64,000 nucleotides of DNA from Cladorrhinum sp. PSN259 (taxonomy: Eukaryota > Ascomycota > Sordariomycetes > Sordariales > Podosporaceae), in contig MU867061.1 of NCBI GenBank assembly GCA_033725935.1, forward strand, positions 1,116,001 to 1,180,000. The letters are read 5' to 3'. Shown piece by piece: positions 32,973 through 42,618 of this stretch. Numbering within the stretch: the stretch's first letter is position 1; the number at the start of each line of letters is the position of its first letter. The position numbers were made by a program, and so were the translations under genes. Under the pieces are notes generated by a model. It worked only from the letters and a program-made list of their open reading frames with translations. It had not been told where the DNA came from and searched no databases.

Positions 32973-34152
32973 TCACAACTTCGATTCTCTCTTCCCTTGC
33001 CCAACAATCTCATCAACCAACTCAACAACCCTCTCCGCGCATCCATAACTCCCCTGGTACCCCCAACCCGCATGCCCATAATTATGCACAACCCAAGTAT
33101 TTCCAATCTTCTCCTTCTCAATCCTGACACCCCCTTCCCTATAAGGCCTCAATCCAACACCATGCCTAATAACACTCAACGCCTCAATTCCCTTCCCCCC
33201 AGTCAACTCTGGGTGCGCTTCAACAGCCCTCTTCATGATCCTAATCGCAATATTCGGATCCGGATTCGCATCCCAGTTATGCTTCGCATACGTCCCGCCC
33301 AGGATGGTCCCTCCCCCCAGAGCCCGCTGCATGACGTACAAGATCTCGTCGTCCCCGTCGTCGGTCCCGCTCGTGGTGGTCATCACGCCCTTTGCTTCGT
33401 TTCGCACCAGAACAATCTGTCCCCTCGCCGGGTAGACCTTGCTGTCCATCACGCCGCCCAGCTTACACGCCAACAAACCCGAGCAGTTGATTACAATATC
33501 CGCTCTTTGTCCCGTGTGGCTCATCCCGCTCGCCTCCGAAACGTGCTTCAGCACTGCCCTCTTGAACTGCACGCCCAGCTTGGCGCACTGTCCCACCAGC
33601 CAAGGCAGGTAAACGGCCGTGTTGATGCAAACCGACATGAACTCGCACCCCGAGTGGATGCCCGCCGGTAACTCAGAGGGGGACAGCTCCCTGAAATTGT
33701 CCATCACTTCTCTGTACCACGGGTTTTGCTCGAATAAGCCGTCGGCCAGCGCTGCTTTGGCTCCCGAGGCGACGTCCTTTTCGCGACGCAAAACTCGGGC
33801 GGTCTGGACGTGAAGTCCCGCTTCGGGGACCTCTTTGACCAGACGCCGGAGGACGGGCCAGGTGCGTCGCTCCCAGCGCGAGTCGCGGTCCAGAGCCATG
33901 GGGAGGACGTTGGCGCCCGCCCAGGGGGAGGTGTACTCGATGTCGTAGTCGCCCGGCATGTGCTTTGCTACTACTGTTATTTTATTGGCCTGCTGGGGGG
34001 ATTGTTTGGCTAGCTGGAGGGCGGTGGTTAGGCCGCTTACACCTGCGCTGGTGGTGACATGATAATGTTAGAATGCGTGTTCCGGGATCGGCCCTTGATG
34101 TTTTTTTTTGGTTTTGTGACAAAACTTACCCGAGGACAACGATGGCTGGCAT
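32973..34152 (-). CDS. Peroxisomal D-amino-acid oxidase
   Basis: Two exons: a 23-nt first exon (34152-34130, MPAIVVLG) and 34047-32973, joined over an 82-nt intron to 365 codons plus stop. A CAG five bases further on is out of frame, so the acceptor before CGCAGG is required; it builds the FAD-binding GAGVSG (residues 8-13). Other family landmarks are HMPGDYDIEYTSPWAGAN, the INCSGLLACKLGG stretch, VIRHGVGLRPYREGGVRIE (containing the substrate-carboxylate Arg) and HNYGHAGWGYQGSYG near the C-terminus. The last three residues are SKL, a peroxisomal targeting signal type 1. It oxidatively deaminates neutral or basic D-amino acids to 2-oxo acids, ammonia and hydrogen peroxide. The Asp-specific relative (D-aspartate oxidase) is the alternative. 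The tiny first exon is easily missed by automatic annotation. Confidence 0.94.
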
Positions 34153-35018
34153 TTTTTTAAAAAAAAATTGTTGGAATTTTTGAAATATAAAGTTTGATAA
34201 GTGTTCACAAAAAAAAAAGAAGGACAGACAAGTTGTGAGGTTTTGGTGGAGGATTTTCTACAAGTTTTTATATAATAATGGGAGGATTGATACCTTTCTT
34301 GTTTATGATGATACTAATGCAAGAATCAAATAATAAGCTCCGTCTTTTCCACGCATCACATCCCCGCTTTTTATTATGCCGCCGCCGCTGCGTACTCCGT
34401 ACCGAATACGCTTCTTCTCCACTCCTTCTAGTCTAGTACGGTCTACCGGATCCCTCCGGATGAGGAAGGTAAAGAAGGATTTGGAGTTTATCAGTAAAAA
34501 AGGCCACTCCACAGATCACACACATCAACACCATCATCTTTTTTTTTTTTTTTTTCGTTATTCGATTTGAATAAATTCGATCTAATGCTTAAATGTTTAT
34601 TGGCGCGGTACACGCCTAATTCACAGTTTCCTATGCCTATTTCACTTGTTTGTACGCCTATTCAGCTTCTGTTGATGCATTCCTGACTCCTTTCTACGCC
34701 TATTCGGTTTCCATCAATGTATTCCTGACTCCTTTCTACGCCTGTTCAGCTTCTGTTGATGCATTCTTGACTCCTTTCTACGCATGCTGGATATTCCACC
34801 ACAGTATTATCTTTTAAGTTGCGATTTTCTAATACCTTACGGTTTGCATTGTTAATTGGCCTCCGTACCTTGCTGTGTTTCTCTATGAAAGATGAATCAA
34901 ACCCTATCTCCGCAAGAGCGTTATTCAGCTCGGCTTTACTTATACCAGATGTCCATAGCCCCCTAATTGTTCAGTCTTCAGCCTCGGGAAATTCCCAATC
35001 CTCATCCAAGAACGGCGG
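34153..35018. other. Repeat-rich intergenic region, left flank of the HNH gene
   Basis: Contains the promoter of the D-amino-acid oxidase gene with A-runs and a T-run, then the start of an inverted repeat family (about 34,600-34,846; partner at about 37,790-37,960) that includes a 42-bp minisatellite. No gene seen. Confidence 0.6.
34654..34779. repeat. 42-bp minisatellite, three copies
   Basis: Three adjacent 42-bp units (34654-34695, 34696-34737, 34738-34779), each starting ACGCCT and ending CTCCTTTCT. They differ mainly by C/T and A/G substitutions. A single related unit in inverted orientation lies at about 37,873-37,914. Confidence 0.9.
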
Positions 35019-35290
35019 CTAGTAGTTGACGTCATCTAGAGCTTCGGTCCCCTCAGTCTTGCTCGACTCTCCTTCACCCAAGTTCCCTTCGTCCGACTCT
35101 CCTTCGTCCGACTCTTCTTCGCCCGACTCTCCTTCGCCCACCTTCTCAACCACTCTCTCGTCCTGCCCAGTTCTAGTTAGCACAATACGTGCCTTCCCCT
35201 TTCGTTCAGCCTTCTGCCCCGGAAATTCCCAATCCTCATCTAAAAACGGCGGCTGGTAGTCGACGTCATCTAGGGCTTCGGTCCCCCCAG
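34987..35290. repeat. Direct duplication of ~70 bp at the 3' end of the HNH gene
   Basis: Copies at 34987-35055 and 35221-35290 encode, on the minus strand, EALDDV-[DN]-Y-x-PPFLDEDWEFP. The upstream copy has CAG (Gln) where the terminal copy has TAG, which is the gene's stop codon (35021-35019). The next in-frame stop would be at 34973-34971. Confidence 0.9.
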
Positions 35291-36537
35291 CCATCGCAAG
35301 AATTTTTATAAGTGCTCTTTGGACTTCGAAACACAAAATCATCTTGTCCAGATGTCGCCTCGGGACGAGAACTTCAAATATATCGCCGTCTTCGACGTTG
35401 AACCCAGTCTCTGGCCTCGATATGGCAACAAGGGGCCTACCGCGCGTACCATTGCAGTTGCCATAACGCGGTGGCTTTTCCTGGCCAGTGAACTCTGGCA
35501 GCGCAGCGTATAACTCATCCACAGTTCGACCGAGTGAGCGTATCAGCTTTTTTTGGCCATCCCTCTCTCTCCACACCATCCATTCGAACTGAATTCGGAG
35601 GTAGACAAGCGAGTTTGGGTCGTCGGAGGGGGGATCTCTGGTGCCAATATACTTAAAGGCAAAGTAGCCTCTTCGCCACCAATCATGCAGCTGCGGGGAG
35701 AGACAAATTGAATTCCAGTGCCGGTCGCTCACACCAAGTTTCGAGCAAAATAGTGATTCCAATCGTGCAAATGGCACTGTTCCCAAGCTTCCCATCAATA
35801 CCAGCCGGACGATTGTGAGAATACATTTCCGCCACAGACTTCGTGATTTCTCCGTCGCATTTGCAGAGAATGGAACAATGTGACAGACTTGAGGATTCGA
35901 GGTCTGTGTCACAATGCAGCGGTAGTTGTCCAGTTCATTCCGTTTCATCAGATAAAAACTGTTTCTTTTGGCCCTAGTGGCAGACTCTTCATATTTGGTC
36001 GCCTTGCGCTTCACCTCTAACTCGTCACCAGAGGACTCGCTAGGCGTATCGGGTTCAAACACAAGATCATATTTGGGTACCGCTTCTGCTGATTTGATCT
36101 CTGCTTCGGGAAGGGTTTTGGTTGAGACTAGATTGCCGGTTAGCAGTAGATAAGATCGCCATGAGTATTAAAGACGTACACATCTTCAAAGCGCACCCAA
36201 GTCCCTGCAGGTCCTGAAGGGCCCTCTCGTCCCGTAGATCTACGAAACGCCGTAGCTCATCGAGGTCCATATGTAGCAAGGCAGCAACCTGCATGTCATT
36301 GAAGGGTTGGTAACGGCTCATCGGCAATTCGGTTAGTCTCGTAAAACCTTTCTCCCATATCATTTCCAGCTTGCGTATGTGCTCGAACCGGGTTTCGAGC
36401 TCGTCAATCGGGAGTAGCTGCTCGGTAGGCTGTTGTTCGGGGATCTTATCATGGCTGGTCAAGATCCGCTGTAGTTCCCTGAGTGCTCGTGGGTTTGCGG
36501 CGTTCGCTGTCATAAAGTTTTGGAACAGCGCGTCCAT
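35019..36537 (-). CDS. Fungal HNH-nuclease-domain protein inside a repeat island
   Basis: Two exons (36537-36180 and 36127-35019) with a 52-nt intron (donor GTACGT) join to 488 codons plus stop. The start MDALFQNFM is chosen because upstream codons lie in a 15-bp tandem repeat. Residues 1-~120 are helical with no known domain. The centre has a fungal HNH_2-type signature: YRCIVTQTSNPQVCHIVPFS (Cys and His ligands), then SDRHWNSICLSPQLHDWW and GYFAFKYIG. The rest is a variable region and an acidic Glu/Ser/Gly repeat tail (GESGEEESDEGESDEG). HNH proteins of this kind are numerous, mostly uncharacterised and often repetitive in filamentous fungi; nuclease activity is possible but unproven. The tail ends in a duplicated segment cut by a TAG. 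Inverted repeats flank the gene and a decayed copy of its 5' end lies 25 kb away, so it may belong to a mobile or dispersed element. Confidence 0.84.
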
Positions 36538-37088
36538 CTTATACGGCTTGAAGAGAGAGAGGGTTTTTATTGAATAAGAAATATAGAAGATTGGAAGAAG
36601 ATGAATGGGAAGAAGATGAATGGGAAGAAGATGGATGGGAAGAATTTGAAGTGAAAGTCTGGAAGGTTTGTCTAGTGTGGTTTTCTTGGCCGTGTGCGGC
36701 CAGGGCAAATGCCCTGGCAGCTGGCTTTATCACCACATCTGGCAACTGTTGAAGGGATCCAGAGGTCTTGGTTGTGGGCGTCGTCAGTGGCGCGCGCGAC
36801 CAGGTCGTGGCAGATGGTTCAATTGAGCCATGTCATGTGATAATCATGGGACATGCATTGCGCAAAGTAGATTGGGATTGTGACCGCACAATTTGGTCGA
36901 GCTTTGTTGTTTTTTCGGTTATCCCCGATAACCCTCAAAGTTAAACAAGAATACAGAATAAGATTGATAGACCCGTGTTCAGTTGACAGCAAAATTATCT
37001 GCCACAGTAAACTCTGAATCGGATATTTTGACGTGTGTGGCGCTCACTACACATCGATATATTGTGAGCTTGAGCTAATCAATGAAGA
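36498..37088. repeat. Dispersed repeat, copy A (HNH 5' end plus upstream DNA)
   Basis: Two blocks, 36498-36590 and 36978-37088, match 61976-62205 in the same orientation; the 36,590-36,978 interval is absent from the second copy. Differences are largely C/T and G/A changes. Confidence 0.8.
36594..36638. repeat. 15-bp tandem repeat, three copies, in the HNH gene leader
   Basis: Units 36594-36608, 36609-36623 and 36624-36638 (GAAGAAGATGAATGG, last unit with one change), immediately upstream of the HNH start codon on the minus strand. In frame they would encode a Leu-Pro-Ile-His-Leu repeat if an upstream ATG were used. Confidence 0.9.
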
Positions 37089-37823
37089 AAGAGGTTCTTT
37101 TAGGCTGCTCCCGGGCATATTGCGCAAGGTATTCGGGGCTCGCTGTCTCAACTGAGTTGATAGGAACGACGTGTGCTACACATGTATTCGTCAAACCATG
37201 AATCCTGGTTCCTGCGTGGCATCGTCGTATGTTGCATCCCGACCGAGACATTTATTATGCGGCACATCATCTCGCCGTACATGTTGTATGCGGAACAACC
37301 TCCTTCGTCCTTCTTTGGGCAAACTGGACGGCTTCGAAGATCTACAGCGCTGCAGTGGGTACAGCAGTTGTGACGCCGATGGTTTTCGCTGTGACAGTGC
37401 CCGGTGGATTATTGTGGGGTATAAATCCATATAATGGGTTGAAGCCGGTCAAAAAGCTCAAACTCCAGTCTATCAGCAGCCTTATGTCCGCTCTGGATAT
37501 CTCCCATAATATCTGAACCAGGTGGCAAGTCCTGCTTCAAGTCAGGCTCTCCACTGGCAGCTCCCTTCATATTGGTAGGGATAGCTTGCTAGAAATTCTA
37601 GCGGAAAAACGTATCTAAAGGACGTTACGCAAATCCAACATTTTGCAGCACACACCAGTTATCGAATCGATTTGGGAATGGCATTTCTCCCTCGCCATCT
37701 GTTCTTCCAAAGCCCTCATCTGTAATTTTCTCCGACAATGCGTATTCTTTTTTAAGAAAAAATTTAATTAAAACTAAAACCTCAAGGTTATTACTATTTA
37801 GAAACTCGCAAATTAGAGGATGA

Positions 37824-38083
37824 TACGTGGTAGAAGGAATTACTTACACAGGTCGGGATATCCAGCATACGTGGAAAGGAGCCCGGAATACATTAACAGA
37901 AGCCGAATAGGCGTACAAGCAAGTGAAATGGGCATCAAGTGAGAAAGTAAAAGTTTGGCATGTATTGTAATTCTTATGCCTTTCTTATAATCATTTAGGG
38001 TGTAGGCCAATATATGGTTTGCATTGTAGAACTCTGCACGCTCAATGGTTATTGTTTGTACTAATAACTCCTTCTACCACGTA
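37824..38083. mobile_element. MITE-like 260-bp element with terminal inverted repeats
   Basis: The left end reads TACGTGGTAGAAGGA at 37824 and the right end is its exact inverted complement finishing at 38083; the match continues about 6 bp further with two transitions. TA at both outer edges would fit a TA target-site duplication as made by Tc1/mariner-type elements. There is no coding capacity. The left two-thirds also carries the inverted copy of the repeat found at 34.6-34.8 kb. Confidence 0.55.
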
Positions 38084-38842
38084 GATAGAAAGTTAAGGGG
38101 TAGAAAACGAAAGCAGTATGAAATCAGGGGCCTTTATCTATAGCCTCTAGTTGGCTGCAGCCCACCTTACAACTCTTCATTCTAAAAGAGGCATTGGGGT
38201 TAATAACTATGGCGTATACCTCGCTTACAAACGGTTGAGCATTAGATTGTGCCGTTCTTAAATGAGGATAGGGAATTCCCATGACTGAAGACTGAAGCAA
38301 ATTTGGGAGGCTACTTTGTTGTGTTATCTGGAGCTTAGCAGGGCAAGCACGAGATTGAGAGGTTGGACAAAGGAGAGTCGAGACTCATCATGCAACGGAT
38401 TCCGCGCGGCTGTTGGAGTGGATTACACCTCCTTACCTACCCAGGGATCTGTGGTACACCTTTACATTTCTCGTGAAATTATTCAAAAGGCAATTCTGGT
38501 GAAAACACATCGTCAAGCATCAATGTCAAAACTATGTTTACAAATTCAACCATTATCGTTAAGTATACAATCAGAAACGGACGCCTCTCCTGAGTGAGTC
38601 CTCCCAAAGAATCCTCCCAAAAAAAAATGTCCCTTATACCTTTTCCGAGATATCCAATTTTCGTCTTACCACAGAGGTAAAAATGGCAAGTTCCATTCGA
38701 AATTAGATTCCCGATTTCCCGTTCCCTTCCAAAAAACCAATCCCGTGACCGAAAAAAATCCCCAGTCGCCGCTGAGGGGGGTATTCCATCCCTATGATCC
38801 CAAATCAATATTCACCACCCGTCACGAACTTGAATTTCGTAG

Positions 38843-40584
38843 CTATCCCAACGACCGAGCACAGACCTCAGGCCCCAACTCCTGCTCGGTCCTCACACTC
38901 GCCGAATCCCCTCTCCCTATAAAAGCATGATGATTCGGAGGAGGAGCAGGCGGTAACGGTCTCTGCAACTCAGCAACCCTATCCGACCTCATCACCTCCT
39001 CAACCTCTGGCACATGCTCCCCTCCCTTCTCCTCATCCTGTACTTTCCTGATCCTCTTTTCGTGCAGTCCACCATGTCCATCGTGACCGTGATCTCCAGC
39101 CTCGATATCCCCCAACACAACAACCTCCTCCATGCCGTCGCCCTCCTTCAGGCTTCTACCGCCACCACCACCACCAACAGCAGCAGCCCGAGCAGCCTCA
39201 ATCCACCCATCCATCCCCGATTTGTTCTTATTCTGCCCGGGCAGTACCCTAACCGGTCTGCTCCCGATAGTCAACTGCGGTTCCACGTTACCGTTACTCC
39301 CATTCCTTGCTTCCGCACTTAGCCCGGTGGCGGAAGTAGCTGGATCCCTAGGCGTCAACAAATCAGGAAAGAATCTCGCGGCCAGAGGCTTGAGCGTCAT
39401 GAGGCAGGAGACAACAATGGCGGTGTGGACCTCGACGCTCGTCAAGTGGTTGAGGCTGTTGTTGTTGTAGGTCGTGTCTGGGTCGGGGTTGTTTTTTGAT
39501 CTGATAAGGATTACGAGGCGGGTCAGGGAGACTGTACAGATGCTGTGCAGTTGTCAGCGGGAGAGAGATTACGGGGACAAAAAAGAAAGAAAAGAAAGAA
39601 GACTTACAAGAACCCAAGAGCGAAGATTCCCACCACTACTATTTTCTGTCTTCTCGGTAGTTTAAGTGGGCCAATTATGGGGATTGGAAGCACGAATATT
39701 AGGACGTCGGTTGCTATCGTCAACCTGAGCAGGAGTATTAGTATGGAGGGGTATGAAAAGAGGGAAGGTAGCACGGGAAACATTTACCCTGTGTTCGCCC
39801 ACCAAACAGCGTCAGAATGGCATCGCGCTCCTTGGATGCTGCTATCCCACGTCGCACGAAGCGGGATACACATCGTCAGGCAAGTGCAGACTGCCCACAC
39901 GTTGTGTATAACAACAACGGCGAGAACGGCCCAGGCTCCCCATCTAGCCCACTCGAGAGTGAAGACGTTGATGTAGAGCAGGCAGATGGAGACTTTGGTG
40001 AATGCTAGTGTGAGAATGTAGAACAGGAGTGAGAACCAGAAGCCCTGGGTGCCGGCGGTGGTTTCGGTCAGTTGTTGTTCTTGAAAGCTTTTCCTTCTTA
40101 AGGCTGACGGGTAGGTATTTACCTTCATCATGGGGCTGAGGTGGACCGCGAGGTCAATGTCGTATACATGCTTGCCCATACCGTGTTTTACTTCTGAATG
40201 CCCGTCTCTTGGTAAGCTTCAGACTGCTCAGCAAAAATAGGGTTGGGAGACCACTGACCATACACCATCGCCACGCACATGCCTGCTGAGCATATCTGAA
40301 CACCGTGTTTGTTAGAATTCGAATTCAATGGTTGGTTGGTTGATTGGTTGGCGTATCATAGAAGTGAAGAAAACACGCACAAGTGAAAGTGTGATCATGA
40401 GGTCGGCGGGACCAAGCCTGCGAATTATCCTCGCGCGTGTCCAGAGTCTCAAAAGGACAAATAACGTCGCGATACCAAATGTCGTCCACATCCCAGCCAG
40501 AAGGTCGGGCGATTTATCGTCGTGATCCAAGTTGGATGAGGCAGTGTCGCCTCCCGGCTGGTACCATGGAACCGCTTCTGGCAT
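38843..40584 (-). CDS. PTH11-like fungal rhodopsin-domain membrane receptor
   Basis: Six exons (40584-40381, 40295-40259, 40193-40123, 40044-39788, 39724-39608, 39542-38843) with five 63-85-nt introns keep phase throughout and give 461 codons plus stop. Hydrophobic helices follow in order: LLAGMWTTFGIATLFVLLRL, the DLMITLSLICSAGMCVAMVY segment spanning an intron, FWFSLLFYILTLAFTKVSIC, WGAWAVLAVVVIHNVWAVCT, TIATDVLIFVLPIPIIGPL, KIVVVGIFALGFFICTVS and VHTAIVVSCLMTLKPLAARF. Typical landmarks are HGMGKHVYD, TKVSICLLYINVF and LPIPIIGPLKLPRRQK. This is the fungal rhodopsin/SAT4 domain of PTH11-like seven-helix proteins, putative GPCRs for surface and nutrient sensing. No N-terminal CFEM domain is present. 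The ~190-residue cytosolic tail is Gly/Glu rich. The ligand is unknown. Confidence 0.9.
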
Positions 40585-42618
40585 TTCGAATTGCTGCTAA
40601 AACAGTGAACGAGACAAGCGTGTTGTTGGCCCCGATGATGTTGAAAGAAGGTTGACCATCCATTCTTATTGTTCATTCCCTCCCTCTCTCTCTCTCTCTC
40701 TCGATATGCCAGATGCTAAAGAGGTTCAAGAACTAAAAAGAGCAAGGAAAATTGTTTCCTAATCCTGGACCCCCTTTCCGATTTAAAAAAAGGGTTGCTT
40801 CCCCGGTGATTTCCCAAGATGCCCGGCCGGCAAGAACTTGAAAGATTTGTCCGTGCGACCCCTGACGGGATTAAACGAAGGATTCTAGGGGCATTCCGGG
40901 GGTCACATTCCTGTTGATGGAGCGCAGTGATGCCGCCCGTGGTGTTGGTTCCTTCAACAGCCAGGTCGGTTGGCGGAGGCCTAGGGCTACCTGATGACGA
41001 AGAACATGGCCTGACTTTTAGTATCCCCCCCCCCCCCCCCCTGAAAAAGGGCAAAGGGGATTTCGGTACAGCGCATGTACGGCGCAAGTACGTATGGGGA
41101 AGCTGGCAATTCCTCGAGCGAGCGCAAAGTCCACCCTGCCTACCTTACCGGTACCCTACCAGGCAAACTGGATACTTCTTGAACAAAAAAGAAGCGGTAT
41201 CAACGCCATGTTTTCCACCCGCATCGCGTAAACCTTGGGAAACGAGCAGCCGGCGATAACTGAACCAATTCCCAATCCTGGCAATGGTTCACGCACGTAC
41301 AGTCGTGATAGCTTCTTGGCGGTCAGCCTATTTTGCACCTGTCACTTCCCTGCCGCGCAAAAAATCCGTGATTCGCTAACATACTGTTTACTACCAGGAA
41401 GGGCTTTAGCTCCGCATATCGCTTCGCTTAGAGCCCAAAAAACAATATTCTAGATGCTTGGCAAACCTGGGGGACTGGGGTACATTGAACATTCAATTGG
41501 TGAACTTTCACGGCTTTGACAAAACTTTTGACAGGGGCGTCTCATTCAGTGTCGATCCTCCCCAAAACCAAAACTCGAATTATGTACAGTACAAGAGACC
41601 GAAATCTGTCGATCTTGATCATCTTCAACTGAAAAATGTCAAGAGCCGTAGAATGAGGCTATAACAACAACCCCCGTTTGAACTGCCGAGGAAAGTTCAT
41701 TTAGAAAGGGTTTTTTTCTTTTTTTCTTTTTTTGAGGCTTTCAATCACACTGTCAATGCGATACAATCAATGCGCGCAATCCTCAATGGGGTGGGTCGTA
41801 CCCTACGCGCAGCTCCCCCTGTCCCTTTGGCTGACTAGCCGTATGATCAAATTGACCGATTGTCCATCCTTTCTTGGGGAAAAGTGAAAAATAAAAATTC
41901 GGGGTCTTGAGATAACTTGCTGCGCGCATCAGCCGCATGTCTCTTCTCGTTGGGATCAAACCGAACCCGAGAAATTACTACATTTCTTAGCCAAAGCATC
42001 ACCAACTGCAATCTTCGTCTTGCTCCTTCTCTTCAGTTTCAAGGTCAACCCATGCCATCTCCACAAATATCGCCCGGTGGGTCTTCGGATCGTGATCTTA
42101 GCCAAACTCATCGGACTCCACCAGAAACTAGGCAAAAACGACGTCGTTATACTGTTTTGGAGTTTTGATCAATATATCATTCGCCAAGTAGACAAGTCCT
42201 AAAAGTTGTACACTATACAGATATGCCAACACAGCATGGCCCAAACAGGATTAATAAAAAAACCACCTCTCCATGTATTTTTCCATGCTGCAAAATGAGT
42301 AAAATAAAAAACCGCTACGCAAAAGATAAGATGATGCTTTGTCTAGGACATAATCCCTCCCACTGTCTGTGATACAAAACCTCCCGCCCTAGGAGGCCAA
42401 TGCATACTGCAATATGTATGAGAAAACATGTCATAGTAAAAACCGCCCATATAGATAGAAGCACCACTTTTGCTTCGGATCTGATGAATCAAAACTTTTG
42501 CCCGCAAACCCAGGCTCGACGTTGATATCCCATAATACGCCCAAACCAAATCAATCATTGTTACAACTGCCATGGGAGGTGCATCAGAGCCTTGGCTCAT
42601 GTTTGTACCGTTTTTGCT
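40585..42618. other. Intergenic, promoter of PTH11-like gene and 3' flank of PAT1
   Basis: About 2 kb. There is a (CT)n tract at about 40,680-40,702, roughly 100 bp upstream of the PTH11-like ATG, and a run of C at about 41,026-41,041. No gene or RNA recognised. Confidence 0.5.

Larger units (their letters stand above)
36538..38842. other. Gene-poor, repeat-bearing right flank of the HNH gene
   Basis: Holds the 15-bp repeat, a dispersed repeat and a MITE-like element (listed separately). Between these, 37,100-37,780 and 38,090-38,840 show only short frames with no recognisable domain. Confidence 0.5.

Noticed and set aside
34654..34779. CRISPR-like array from regularly spaced repeats
   Set aside because: The units are directly adjacent with no spacers and the genome is eukaryotic; this is a minisatellite.
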